Shown here piece by piece: positions 34,087-47,299 of a stretch of 64,000 nt of DNA. A program made the translations under genes and the position numbers. The notes under the pieces are model-generated. The model made no database searches, was not told the DNA's origin, and saw only the letters and a list, made by a program, of their open reading frames with translations. How positions within the stretch are numbered: position 1 is the stretch's first letter; every line of letters starts with the position of its first letter. Source of the stretch: Unio delphinus (Eukaryota > Mollusca > Bivalvia > Unionida > Unionidae); the NCBI GenBank assembly GCA_029339505.1, contig JAQISU010000115.1:5856501-5920500 (forward strand), given 5' to 3'.

Positions 34087-37000
34087 TAATGTTGTTCCGA
34101 TTATCGATTATAATCGATGATCAGTTGGTTGAGTGAACCAATTCGCCAATCGATTGTGAAACGCCATAATCGATTGCATGGTAAGGGAGACAACTGTGAA
34201 GCGCTGGCACAGACTAGTTCAATCCCTTTGTTTGTTGGGAAGAAAACCGAGGATTCCGAACAAAATGTTAAAACCCCGCTAAATATCATACACGTGCCAT
34301 GGATGAAAACGATCGCAAAATAATATATCCATATCCTGGAGGAAAAGCTCGTTCTCGTGTATGGACATGATTTGGATTTTACAAAATACAGGAGGGTCCA
34401 CCGACAAAGGAGAATTTAGATACAACGAAGGTCATATGCAAACTCTGTAGAAAGGAATATGCAAACAAAGGTAGGTCCAGCTATTCTCATTGAAATCATT
34501 GCGGGGATACATTTATTTTTGGCAAATACATTCTCCAATACATAGTGCAAAAAATGAACAATATTCTAATTTTTTTGTGGTGCTACACGAAAACAAAATT
34601 ATCATGGGATACGCTTTACATTTTAGGACTGTGGAACCATGATATTAGCCTTCCGATCCACAACAGTAAAGCTAAATTATTTATTCCCTCCATAACTTCC
34701 AAATATATAAACATACACCATAGTTAGATTTTTTTGGATAATTTGGAAACAAATAATGTCGTCAACGATGAATGCAATTATTAGGAGACAGAACAACCTC
34801 GTATAAAATAAATGAGTTGCACGCACGCACACGGAAAAACGTTTCATGGCATTCCAGTATCAAATATTTTAAATCAAGAATTTTATTTTCATTAAATCAT
34901 TTGTGTACTTTGTGCTTTCCTCTAATATAGCATGTGTTGTTGTTAAAATACTTCAAATTTCTTTTCATAATAAAGCTCCATGTCATGATTATGATTGAAA
35001 TACATAAATAATCACTAGATTATCCTGCTATTTAGGCATATATGATAATGACGGAAAAGTGATCTCTGAGGTTTGTTACAGATATTCCCTGAGACATGTG
35101 ACTATTTAAAAACATAAAATAACTTTTTAAAATGTTGCAAATTAATTTTAAAATATATGTACAAATTAAATATTAATTTTAATCCTGATTTTCTTTAAAT
35201 AATTTCATTCCATTCATTTAAGATACTTGTGCATAAAGAATTTGTTGTTTGCTCTTTTTTCTTCTCAATATAAAAACATTTATTTCAAATACATTCCAGG
35301 CAATACTACAAATTTGGCCTTTCATCTTGATCATGACCATAAGGAAATGGGATCAGCGACAGCAAAAGGTGCTGATGTTTCCCCCCAGCCACCCAAACAG
35401 ACTAAGATTGATGAACAATTTAAGAAGCCAACAGAGAGGATGTCAGCTACAAAGCAGAACGAAATTGATGATGCACTCTTGAAACTTATTGTTGGCAAAG
35501 TTCTTCTGCTAAGCCTTGTTGACCATACATATTTTAGAAACTTTGTGATGCTTCTTAATCCAAGGTAAGTTTTAAATGATAACATTAAAAATTAGTAATA
35601 TTTATTTAAACTGACAGTGAGAAAAGAAAAAAAGGTGTGAATCCATTTGATTCTAGATGTCAACACTGTTGAATTTTGAATTTTCATACCTAAATTAAGC
35701 AGTATTTAATTAAATATAATGCTGTCCTGTCTAAATAAACATTAAATAAATTCATTATTTTCACTATATTTAGACATAGTAAATATTCCAAATACATGTC
35801 TTGTTTGACTACCATGACTAAATGTTTCAAACTTTACATTTTCAGGTATGAAATTCCAGGTCGTAAATTAGTGTCCTCCAAACTAGCTGTGAAGAAAGAC
35901 CAGGCTGAGAAAAAAGTAAAAGAGGAACTACATGATGTTCTTGATATAGCTGTTACTCACGATGCATGGACTTCATTAAATACAGAAAGTTATAGTACAG
36001 TGACTGCACATTTTATTTCCAAAGATTGGGAATTGAAAAGTGTTGTCTTAGAAACACGAAAAGTTGAAGGCAGTCACACTGGGGAAAATATAAAAGAAAG
36101 CCTGTTGGCCACTCAGAGGCGATGGAATCTTCCAACACCAACTGGAGTAACTGATAATGCAGCCAATGAGATCAAGGCTTTTGATTTACTTCAATGGACT
36201 CGATTTGGTTGTTATGGTCACAGATTCAACCTTATTGTGAAAAAAGCTTTAGCTATACCAGAACTGTCACGAATCATTGCAAAGCGGCGCAAACTGGTGA
36301 CTTTTTTCCATCAAAGCACGAGCATAAATGATTTGTTAATGAGAAAGCAGCAGTTACTACTTGACATAGGTGCTAGAGGACACAAGCTCAAGATGGATGT
36401 TCCAACTAGATGGAATAGCACTCATGAAATGCTTGAACGAATGCTTGCGCAAACACCTGCTATTATGGCTGTTATCAGTGACCCAAACATAAGCAAGTCA
36501 ACAGCCGCAACATTGAAAAATTATGTCTATACATTTGACGAACAAGCATTGGTTGAAAAACTTGTTTAAGTTCTCTCACCGTTCCTGAATGCAACAAACA
36601 GTGTTTGCAGAGACAAATCACCAACCCTTCATAAAGTTATCCCAATACTTCTTAAACTTACCAAATGTATAGAAACAAATGCTGATGATCTACCTTCAAT
36701 TGCTAAACTTAAAGATGTAATGAGACAAGAACTTGACAATAGAACACAGGACAAAGATCTAGCTCTGTTGGGCTGTTTATTGAATCATACTATGAAGGAT
36801 CTGGAGTTTCTATCTGACAGTGAGCGAGCAGATGGACATGCTCTGCTTTTAAAGGTTGCTCTTGATATGGCTGATGTTAAAGTGAATGTCCAAGTGGAAC
36901 CAGTGACTAGTGATGAACAACCTTCAGACTCATTGCCACCTCTACCAATTGCACCATCACTACTAAATGTCAGAGATGACAACACTAAAACTGTGGTTAC

Positions 37001-37680
37001 ACTTAGTCCACCAAACAAGAAAGCAAAGGTCAATGTTGACATGGATGATTGGTTGCAAGATGTTGTTTGCCTTGGTGAAAGTCAACAGCCAATAACAGAT
37101 GTCATCCACCAGGAGGTTTCTAGATATCTAGTTGCTGCTCCATATGATACCAATCTCACAATGTTACAGTGGTGGAAACAAAACTGCCAGTTCTACCCCC
37201 ATCTTAGCTTACTAGCTCGGAAGTACCTAAGTATTCCGGCATCATCAGTATCCAGTGAGAGGGTATTTAGTCTGGCTGGACATCTTGTCAGCAAGAAACG
37301 GGCTCGTTTAAGTTGTGACAATGTGGACCTGATAATATTCTTAAACAAAAACATTAACTATTGGTAATGTCAGTGTAACAAGCTCAAGAAGAAACAGTAT
37401 TCTGAAAAATGATTTTTGTGTTCAGCATTGCTCAAACATTACATGATTTTGCTGATAAATAGTTCAGTTAGTTTGAAAGTTTTTGTAATTGGTGTTTTTT
37501 TGTTTTGTTTAAACTGCTTTGATTGTAGTATTAGTAACTAATGACAAGCAAGAAAAACATTTCTTTCTATACTTTAAACAATTGAAAAATCACATATGAA
37601 TAAAAGTGTTCTGGGGGATTGTTAAGTCTTTCAGCTGCATAAAACTGATAAGCCAAAGAAAGTTGCTTTTGAGGTTAAAG

Positions 37681-37755
<75 letters not shown>

Positions 37756-37923
37756 ACTCCTATACATTTTTTTAAATTTTAAACTTTTGAACAAAGATAT
37801 AACTCTGTAACAAAAAAAATTAAAACTTACTTGTAGAAAGTTAGCAACCGATTATAATCGATTATCAGTAAGTTGTGTGCAACCGATGATCGATTATGAA
37901 CTTCTAACCGATTCCCATCACTA
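34087..37923 (+). mobile_element. Near-complete hAT transposon
   Basis: A perfect 8-bp target duplication CATGATAG (34079-34086 and 37924-37931), taken from the 54-bp unit, bounds 3,837 bp. The termini are TAATGTTG at the left and, read inward from the right, TAGTGATG. Both are followed by clustered ATCGATTAT/CCGATTAT motifs. A three-exon transposase fills the centre. (TA)n(GA)n lies at about 37679-37752. Confidence 0.93.
34299..37367 (+). pseudogene. hAT transposase, three exons, two nonsense codons
   Basis: Exon 1 (34299-34470, donor gtaggt) starts at ATG and encodes the first half of a BED zinc finger ('VICKLCRKEYANK'). Exon 2 (35300-35564, acceptor ttccag, donor gtaagt) supplies its histidines ('NLAFHLDHDHKE'). 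Exon 3 (35846-37367) carries the catalytic RNase H-like fold ('GVTDNAANEIKAF', 'CYGHRFNLIVKKAL', 'DVPTRWNSTHEML') and the C-terminal dimerisation region ('LARKYLSIPASSVSSERVFS'). All junctions keep frame. Only two lesions are seen: TGA at 34368-34370 inside the BED domain and TAA at 36567-36569, after which the same frame runs on to the natural stop. The enzyme would cut and paste the element; this copy looks recently inactivated. Confidence 0.93.
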
Positions 37924-37931
37924 CATGATAG

Positions 37932-40170
37932 AGATATTAATTTGTTTTTACATTAGACTGGCATTGAATGTGTTGGCCATAACAGTACATGATAGAGATA
38001 TTAATTTGTTTTTACATTGGACTGACATTGAATGTGTTATACATGATAGAGATGTTAATTTGTTTTTACATTGGACTGGCATTGAATGTGTTGTACATGA
38101 TAGAGATGTTAATTTCTTTTTACATTGGACTGGCATTGAATGTGTTATACATGATAGAGATGTTAATTTGTTTTTACATTGGACTGGCATTGAATGTGTT
38201 ATACATGATAGAGATGTTAATTTGTTTTTACATTGGACTGGCATTGAATATGATATACATGATAGAGATATTAATTTGTTTTTACATTGGACTGGCATTG
38301 AATGTCTTAGTATGTGATAGAGATGTTAATTTGTTTTTACATTGGACTGGCATTGAATGTGTTGTACATGGTAGAGGTGTTAATTTGTTTTTACATTGGA
38401 CTGGCATTGAATGTGTTGGCCATAACAGTACTTGATAGAGATGTTAATTTGTTTTTATTGGACTGGCATTGAATGTGTTATACATGATAGAGATGTTAAT
38501 TTGTTTTTAAATTGGACTGGCATTCACTGTGTTGTACATGATAGAGATGTTAATTTGTTTTTACATTGGACTGGCATTGAATGTGTTGGCCATAACAGTA
38601 CTTGATAGAGATGTAAATTTATTTTCACATTGCACTGGCATTGAATGTGTTGGCCATAACAGTATTTGATAGAAATGTTAATTTGTTTTTACATTGGACT
38701 GGCATTGACTGTGTTGTACATGATAAAGATGTTAATTTGTTTTTACATTGGACTGGCATTGAATGTGTTGTACATGATAGAGATGTTAATTTGTTTTTAT
38801 TGGATTGGCATTGAATGTGTTGGCCATAACAGTACTTGATAGAGATATTAATTTGTTTTACATTGACCTGGCATCGAATGTGTGTTATACATGACAGAGA
38901 TGTTAATTTGTTTTTACATTGGACTGACATTGAATGTGTTGTACATGATAGAGATGTTAATTTGTTTTTATTGGACTGGCATTGAATGTGTTGGCCATAA
39001 CAGTACTTGATAGAGATGTTAATTTGATTTTACATTGGACTGGCATTGAATGTGTTGGCCATAACAGTACTTGATAGAGATGTTAATTTATTTTTACATT
39101 GGACTGGCATTGAATGTGTTATACATGATAGAGATGGTAATTTGTTTTTACATTGGACTGGCATTGAATGTGTTATACATGATAGAGATGTTAATTTGTT
39201 TTTACATTGGACTGGCATTGAATGTGTTATACATGATAGAGATGTTAATTTGTTTTTACATTGGACTGGCATTGAATATGATATACATGATAGAGATGTT
39301 AATTTGTTTTTACATTGGACTGGCATTGAATGTCTTAGTAGGTGATAGAGATGTTAATTTGTTTTTACATTGGACTGGCATTGAATGTGTTGTACATGGT
39401 AGAGGTGTTAATTTGTTTTTACATTTGGACTGGCATTGAATGTGTTGGCCATAACAGTACTTGATAGAGATGTTAATTTGTTTTTATTGGACTGGCATTG
39501 AATGTGTTATACATGATAGAGATGTTAATTTGTTTTTAAATCGGACTGGCATTCACTGTGTTGTACATGATAGAGATGTTAATTTGTTTTTACATTGGAC
39601 TGGCATTGAATGTGTTGGCCATAACAGTACTTGATAGAGATGTAAATTTATTTTCACATTGCACTGGCATTGAATGTGTTGGCCATAACAGTATTTGATA
39701 GAAATGTTAATTTGTTTTTACATTGGACTGGCATTGACTGTGTTGTACATGATAAAGATGTTAATTTGTTTTTACATTGGACTGGCATTGAATGTGTTGT
39801 ACATGATAGAGATGTTAATTTGTTTTTATTGGATTGGCATTGAATGTGTTGGCCATAACAGTACTTGATAGAGATGTTAATTTGTTTTACATTGACCTGG
39901 CATCGAATGTGTGTTATACATGACAGAGATGTTAATTTGTTTTTACATTGGACTGGCATTGAATGTGTTGTACATGATAGAGATGTTAATTTGTTTATAT
40001 TGGACTGGCATTGAATGTGTTGTACATGATAGAGATGTTAATTTGTTTACATTGGACTGGCATTGAATGTGTTTTCCATAACAGTACTTGATAGAGATGT
40101 TAATTTATTTTTACATTGGACTGGCATTGAATGTGTGTTGTACATGATAGAGATGTTAATTTGTTCACAT
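37932..40170. repeat. 54-bp minisatellite, main part, about 41 copies
   Basis: Same unit as 33866-34078. At 54 bp (18 codons) it is stop-free in some frames on both strands. A longer variant includes 'ggccataacagtacttgat'. A higher-order duplication with ~1,028-bp offset relates about 37990-39000 to 39020-40030, down to shared oddities such as 'cattcactgtg' at 38521 and 39550. Confidence 0.96.
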
Positions 40171-40629
40171 TGCAAAAAACGATACATTTTCAACCCGATG
40201 GTGAGGACAGAATTTGTCAGTGTCAGAAAAACTGTTGTTAATTATTACCTGCAATCAGTAGCTTAGTGTCTTCAATTTATAGTGGCATATAGTAGCCAAA
40301 GGGGAATATGTAGTGACACAATGGCCAGGGGGAAATAATCAGTAGATACAATCTGTATGTTAATAGATGAAGCATGTAGTGACAGTAAGTGGCCAGGGCA
40401 AGGTAAAATATTTAGATCAATTTTCTAGTTGAAATGTCTGTTAAGTGTTCATACACTCATTAATTGATGCTCTTGTTGTCCTGGCATGTAAGAAAGACAC
40501 TTTAAGCATATTTAAGTTGTTATATTGATATCAGTAACATTATTAGCTTAAAGAACTGTTAACCTTAGGCTGACCTTGCCAGTCTATGATATGACTGTTG
40601 AGTCGGGTATCCACCTTTTTCAAACATTA
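40171..40629. other. Intron sequence, nothing recognised
   Basis: Short unique stretch with a loose ~50-bp echo ('agtgacacaatggccaggg', 'agtgacagtaagtggccagg') and no coding similarity. Confidence 0.55.
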
Positions 40630-41270
40630 TAACTTCAGCTGTTTTGTTGACTTCTTTAGACATCGCAACCTCATCTGTTTTATTGATTTCTTTAGACATT
40701 GGAATCTCAGCTGTTTTGTTGACTTCTTTAGACATTGGAATCTCAGCTGTTTTGTTGACTTTTAGACATTGCAACCTCATCTGTTTTATTGATATCTTTA
40801 GACATTGGAATCTCAGCTGTTTTGTTGACTTCTTTAGACATTGGAATCTCAGCTGTTTTGTTGACTTCTTTAGACATTGGAATCTCAGCTTTTTTGTTGA
40901 CTTCTTTAGACATTGGAATCTCAGCTTTTTTGTTGACTTCTTTAGACATGGCAATCTCAGCTGTTTTGTTGACTTCTTTAGACATTGGAATCTCAGCTGT
41001 TTTGTTGACTTCTTTAGACATTGCAACCTCATCTGTTTTATTGATTTCTTTAGACATTGGAATCTCAGCTGTTTTGTTGACTTCTTTAGACATTTGAATC
41101 TCAGCTGTTTTGTTGACTTCTTTAGACATTGGAATCTCAGCTGTTTTGTTGACTTCTTTAGACATTGGAATCTCAGCTGTTTTGTTAGATTTCTTTAGAC
41201 ATTGGAATCTCAGCTGTTTTGTTGATTTCTTTAGACATTGCAATCTCAGCTGTTTTGTTGATTTCTTTTC
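40630..41270. repeat. 36-bp minisatellite, about 17 copies
   Basis: The unit is 'gacattggaatctcagctg' followed by 'ttttgttgacttcttta'. Twelve codons long and open on both strands ('FFRHWNLSCFVD' on +, 'KEVNKTAEIPMS' on -), so the associated ORFs are repeat artefacts. Confidence 0.95.
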
Positions 41271-43727
41271 CAAAGAGCTTAAACAGTTTTTAACAGATTT
41301 AATAGAATGCATTTTTGCATTTTGACCTTTCTTGTTTGTACACATGATGTGCAGTCAGCTTTTTCATAAAAAGACCGCTAATAATTTTATTTTATTTTAT
41401 AGATTAATTGTGTCCAAATTAAATTAGAGGCATCCTGGAAGGCAATTAGAAATGTAGTGCTGAAAAAGTCAATTGTCTAGTAGCCCAGAACAAAGCTTAA
41501 GTTAAACTTTGTGGGTCAATGTTTGTTACTTGCTGAAATTTTTTTTTTTTTTAGAGATGAAGAAACAGTTTTATGCTTGTTTCCATTTCATGAAAACTCT
41601 CCATCCAGGGCAAATTTATTAATTTGGATTTTTATGTTAATCTCCTTTTATGGAAGATATACTTCATGGGCAAGCATATTACTTTTGGGATTTGGGATGG
41701 AGAGCCATTACAGTTATTAGTAAGAAGTGTTTCTTTGGTTTGGTTTATTGGTATGTTTTTTTTGTTTTTCACACAAGTGCTATTTATTTATTGAGTCTTA
41801 CAGTAATCTCTATTTTCATCCACTTTGTCCCACAGCTTTAATCATATAAACAGTTTTGTAAGTAAGCACAATTTTGAATGATAGATCATCTACACTGACT
41901 GCATGTTCAGTGATTTTCCAGACAAAACAGATAATACTGAATTGAACATGCTATTTGTCATTGATTTTTTGCAAAGTGCCTTTATCACCATGGATCATTA
42001 TTTAAGATGAGGACTGCCATGCAAAGTAACAGTTTTCTGACATTGATTTTTTTCCCCAGCACTAATGCTGAGGTCTCTAGAGTGCAGTGTATATGGTGTC
42101 TACAAACTGTCCCAGAAAATGTCATTAGTGAATCATGTACATCAGCTGCTTGTCCTAATGAATTTAAATGATTTGGTTATGTTGTGAACACATCCTAACA
42201 AGAATTTGGTAACAGAAAATGTAACATTATATAAGAAGTACTGCAGAATATTTTTGTAGCCTTTTCATATCATGTGGGTGAGTATATAGAGTTAGCCATT
42301 TCCATCCATCCTGTCACATCCTGTTTTATTCATACTTGCGTATAAGATGAACCCAGCAGGTCTGGGCCTATTAAGTTTGTTAAAAGTAGCCAGTAGTCCT
42401 ACAATCAACATAGACCCTGATAGATATAATTAAAACATTACAGTATGATTATTCAGCATTTGAATATTACAATTCAAACATTACAACATTATTCAGTGTG
42501 TGTATATATATATATGATTGTTCATTGATATATACATCATATCATTTATATCGATTAATACAACAAAGTTTCTTAGCCACTATTGGAGGTTCTGTAGAAG
42601 CTGTTGAAAGGTTGCAAAATGACTTTAAGCTCTTCTGGTCAGAGGCCAGAAAAGCTACTGCAATGGACTTTCATATTTGTATATATACATACATGTTTAG
42701 TGTCACTACTCTGCTACGGGAGGATTACCATCACACTGTACACACATTCATTGCAAGGTCCAGTTAGTCGAATAATGAAATTATGTGACATCAAGTTTGC
42801 CAGTATGGTTTCCGCACGAACCATTTTGAAAATTTACTCCTCAACTGTAATGACAGAGTTTTCACTTATTAAAGACTTTTTTTTATACAATTTAGTTGGT
42901 CCTGATTAAAAATTTTGCTGACTTTCAGTATAACCTCCATGGCAGCCATCTTGGAAATCTTGTTATCACTACTCCTTCTGAATGGATGATCATATTAGCA
43001 TAGGGTTTTGCCAAAAGACCTTTCATGTCAAGTTGGTCCTAAGTAAAAATGGTGTCTTGAATCCAGTAGGGCGACCAGATGGTTTCGACACTTAGTACTT
43101 GAAAAGACACATTCACCCTTAAATTTCTGGAAAGTTTTTTTCAGCCAGTATTGTCAGTGCCCTAATGTATGTGAAATTCTTGAAAACTGGTCTGTTGCAG
43201 TATAGCTCTAAAATATGTAATTAAAGCTCCCATGTTCTTGTTTCATTCGAAATTATTGCAATCTTTATATTAAAGTTATAAAAGGCAGAAAAACTTGACA
43301 ACCATCAGATTCTCTTTCCTGCATTCAAACATGACAGGTGTTTTAGGAATAATGCTAATGTTTAAAACTACCCAGAAAAAATCAGCTGAATACACAAAAA
43401 TCATGCAATGTAATTTGAAGTCCTACCTTTATTTCATTTTCAATCCCTCCAATATTTGGACAATTCCCCTTTATTTTCAGATAGGTTAGGGAATTCCACT
43501 GCACACCCCAAAATATTCCAATTCTATAATAGGCCCTGAAGTAACAACAATAAATTAAAACTTTTCTTATGATTCTCTTTAATTTGATTTTGAAAATCAT
43601 GTCTCATATTGTTTATCAAAATTTTTGTTCCTTGGTGAAACTGCATTCAATTTAACTGTTATTCCAAAAGAAGACCTGTATTTTATATGGTGATCTACAT
43701 GTGGGTTTGTATTTTATGTCATTTAAG
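41271..43727. other. End of the large intron, mostly unique
   Basis: No gene seen. The part 42820-43100 contains a diverged copy of a dispersed repeat also found at 51400-52160 and 54530-54980 (for example 'cttctgaatggatgatcata' and 'agcatagggttttgcc'). A short (TA)n lies near 42499. The intron ends at the acceptor tttaag (43727). Confidence 0.6.
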
Positions 43728-43936
43728 CTGTACGATATGGAAGGGTTCCAAAGCGATCTAAAAGCCAAGATGAGCAGCATGTTACATCAACAGAGACCAG
43801 TCTGGATCCTACATCAATAGAAAACAAACAGCTTGCAATTTATGACATCATTCTCAACGTATCTCAGGCCCATCATACAAACTGTGGGGTAACGGAGGAC
43901 AAAGTGAAAGTACTGCAACGTAAAAATGAAACATTA
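43728..43936 (+). CDS. E78: E78-type nuclear receptor, C-terminal extension and hinge exon
   Basis: Joined to the finger exon it completes 'SRDSVRYGRVPKRSKSQDE'. The VRYGRVPKR stretch is the C-terminal extension that contacts DNA 5' of the AGGTCA half-site in NR1 receptors. The exon adds 69 residues (209 nt, first two bases finishing a split codon), through a hinge ('NKQLAIYDIILNVSQAHHTN') to 'VLQRKNETL'. The second half probably enters the first helix of the ligand-binding domain. Donor gtaagg at 43937 in phase 0; reading through gives only intron-like sequence. SRDSVRYGRVPKRS favours E78 over E75 (SRDAVRFGRVPKRE). No lesions. Confidence 0.93.
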
Positions 43937-44159
43937 GTAAGGATACTTGTTGTTTACTGTACCTTTGTTAATCACGATGCACTGGTCAAGATAGTAAAAA
44001 AATTATTTTCAGGTACTTTTATTGGGAATCATTTTATTTATACCAGTTTTAGTACGCAGTTTTATTTTGAAAAGATCTCTAAATATTTCAATAGAATAAA
44101 TAATCTTGAACTAAGTTTCAGCCTAATATTTAAATCTTTTTGAGCGTTCTCTTTTGATA

Positions 44160-46795
44160 CATCTTCATTGATTACCCATCAGTTATTTACTAGCCTTAAG
44201 TATTTTACTAGCCATAGTTATTTTACTAGCCATTTACTAGCCTTAAGTACTTTACTAGTCTTAAAAATTTTACTAAGCTTAAGTATTTTACTTTATCTTC
44301 CTTAAGTAATTTACTAGCCTTAAGTATTTTTTACCTGCCTTAAGTATTTTACTTTACCTGCTTTAAGTATTTTACTAGCCTTAAGTATTTTACTAGCCTT
44401 AAGTATTTTATTAGCCTTAAGTATTTTATTAGCCTTAAATATTTTATTAGCCTTAAGTATTTTTTTTACCTGCCTTAAGTATTTTACTAGCCTTAAGTAT
44501 TTTATTAGCCTTAAATATTTTATTAGCCTTAAGTATTTTACTTTACCTGCCTTAAGTATTTTACCAGCCTTAAGTATTTTACTAGCCTTAAGTATTTTAT
44601 TAGCCTTAAGTATTTTATTAGCCTTAAATATTTTATTAGCCTTAATTATTTTTTACCTGCCTTAAGTATTTTACTTTACCTGCCTTAAGTATTTTACTAG
44701 CCTTAAGTATTTTATTAGCCTTAAGTATTTTATTAGCCTTAAATATTTTATTAGCCTTAAGTATTTTTTTACCTGCCTTAAGTATTTTACTAGCCTTAAG
44801 TATTTTATTAGCCTTAAGTATTTTATTAGCCTTAAATATTTTATTAGCCTTAAGTATTTTTTACCTGCCTTAAGTATTTTACTTTACCTGCCTTAAGTAT
44901 TTTACCAGCCTTAAGTATTTTACTAGCCTTAAGTATTTTATTAGCCTTAAGTATTTTATTAGCCTTAAATATTTTATTAGCCTTAAGTATTTTTTACCTG
45001 CCTTAAGTATTTTACTAGCCTTAAGTATTTTACTAGCCTTAAGTATTTTATTAGCCTTAAGTATTTTATTAGCCTTAAGTATTTTACTAGCCTTAAGTAT
45101 TTATTAGCCTTAAGTATTTTTTACCTGCCTTAAGTATTTTACTAGTCTTAGCTATTGTACTAGCAGTATTTTACTAAGCTTAAATATTTTACTTTTACTA
45201 GCCTTAAGTATTTTACTAGCCTTAAGTATTTTACTAGTCTTAAGTATTTTATTAGTCTTAAGTATTTTACTAGTCTTAAGTATTTTATAAGTCTTAAGTA
45301 TTTTATTAGTCTTAAATATTTTATTAGCCTTAAGTATTTTACTAGCCTTAAGTATTTTACTAGTCTTAAGTATTTTACTTGTCTTAAGTATTTTATTAGT
45401 CTTAAGTATTTTATTAGTCTTAAGTATTTTACTAGTCTTAAGTATTTTATTAGTCTTAAGTATTTTACTAGTCTTAAGTATTTTACTAGTCTTAAGTATT
45501 TTATTAGTCTTAAGTATTTTACTAGTCTTAAGTATTTTATTAGTCTTAAGTATTTTACTAGTCTTAAGTATTTTACTAGCCTTAGCTATTGTACTAGCAG
45601 TATTTTACTAAGCTTAAATATTTTACTTTTACTAGTCTTAAGTATTTTATTAGTCTTAAGTATTTTACTAGTCTTAAGTATTTTACTAGCCTTAGCTATT
45701 GTACTAGCAGTATTTTACTAAGCTTAAATATTTTACTTTTACTAGCCTTAAGTATTTTACTGGCCTTAAGTATTTTACTAGTCTTAAGTATTTTACTAGT
45801 CTTAAGTATTTTACTAGCTTTAGCTATTGTTCTAGCAGTATTTTACTAAGCTTAAATATTTTACTTTTATTAGCCTTAAGTATTTTGCTAGCCTTAAGTA
45901 TTTTACTAGTCTTAAGTATTTTATTAGTCTTAAATATTTTATTAGTCTTAAGTATTTTACTAGTCTTAAGTATTTTACTAGCCTTAGCTATTGTACTAGC
46001 AGTATTTTACTAAGCTTAAATATTTTACTTTTACTAGCCTTAAGTATTTTACTAGTCTTAAGTATTTTATTAGTCTTAAATATTTTATTAGTCTTAAATA
46101 TTTTACTAGCCTTAAGTATTTTACTAGTCTTAAGTATTTTACTAGCCTTAAGTATTTTACTAGTCTTAAGTATTTTATTAGTCTTAAGTATTTTATTAGT
46201 CTTAAATATTTTACTAGCCTTAAGTATTTTACTAGTCTTAAGTATTTTACTAGCCTTAAGTATTTTACTAGTCTTAAGTATTTTATTAGTCTTAAGTATT
46301 TTATTAGTCTTAAGTATTTTACTAGCCTTAAGTATTTTACTAGTCTTAAGTATTTTACTTTTACTAGCCTTAAGTATTTTACTAGCCTTAAGTATTTTAC
46401 TTTTACTAGTCTTAAGTATTTTACTAGTCTTAAGTATTTTACTAGTCTTAAGTATTTTACTTTTACTAGCCTTAAGTATTTTACTAGCCTTAAGTATTTT
46501 ACTAGTCTTAAGTATTTTATTAGTCTTAAGTATTTTACTAGCCTTAAGTATTTTACTAGCCTTAAGTATTTTACTAGTCTTAAGTATTTTATTAGTCTTA
46601 AGTATTTTACTAGTCTTAAGTATTTTATTAGTCTTAAGTATTTTACTAGCCTTAAGTATTTTACTAGCCTTAAGTATTTTACTAGTCTTAAGTATTTTAC
46701 TAGCCTTAAGTATTTTACTAGCCTTAAGTATTTTACTAGTCTTAAGTATTTTACTTTTACTAGCCTTAAATATTTTACTAAGCCTTAAGTAAATT
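44160..46795. repeat. 18-bp minisatellite, about 140 copies
   Basis: The unit is 'tagccttaagtattttac', with variants tagtctt/tagcctt and tttta(c/t)t. A longer variant ('ttagctattgtactagcag') recurs at about 45149, 45578, 45688, 45820 and 45988. Six codons long, so the - strand reads 'ILKTSK' for over 300 codons by default. Confidence 0.97.
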
Positions 46796-47178
46796 TGGTT
46801 ATGATCATTGTCACTTACAAAACAGTTGTATTTTTTGCTTTCTTTCCAAAGAAATTGAGCAAATACACATGGGTATTTTGATATCATGTGAAACCGGAAT
46901 AGTTTCAGGCAAAGTATTGCCATGTTACTGTATCGGACAAGATAAATAAAAATAAAATTTTTCTGTCTTATAGCTTATAGTTACACTTTGATCATATGTT
47001 CCATCAGAAATGAAACTAATTGTATTGAATTTGCTGCCACTCCCACCCCTCCATGTTACAGTTAAATAAACAAATGGAATGCTTATTTATTGTATATATT
47101 GTACATAACAGATAGAAGGCCTCAAGGTAGATTAGTTCTGTAACTAATTGAGTTACCTTTTCTAAATAAAGTCTTTAA

Positions 47179-47230
<52 letters not shown>

Positions 47231-47299
47231 TGATTTATACTGAAAGAAACTAACCATGTACTGTTCTCACATAATGTTTTTAATTTAGTTTTTGTTCTT
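46796..47299. other. Intron sequence with an (ATT)n microsatellite
   Basis: An (ATT)n run of about 17 units lies at 47180-47230. Otherwise unique sequence without coding similarity. Confidence 0.7.

Larger units (their letters stand above)
17865..43727 (+). other. 25.9-kb receptor intron filled with arrays and transposons
   Basis: It joins the finger exon (phase 1, donor gtatgt) to the hinge exon (acceptor tttaag). It holds six tandem arrays, two hAT-like elements, one SINE and one LINE fragment. The stretch 17865-18690 has no recognisable feature. Confidence 0.88.

Noticed and set aside
37877..39439. ORFs of 98-148 codons with HWTGIE or PVQCKNKL repeats
   Set aside because: Products of the 54-bp array on both strands, interrupted wherever unit length changes.
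40565..41345. ORFs with FFRHWNLSCFVD or EVNKTAEIPMSK repeats
   Set aside because: 36-bp array artefacts, open on both strands.
42498..42909. Overlapping ORFs of about 90-100 codons
   Set aside because: Different frames, low complexity at the start (TA run), no domain; part overlaps the dispersed non-coding repeat.
45988..46923. Lys/Ser/Ile-rich 311-codon ORF on the - strand
   Set aside because: Artefact of the 18-bp array; the residues vary as the DNA unit varies.
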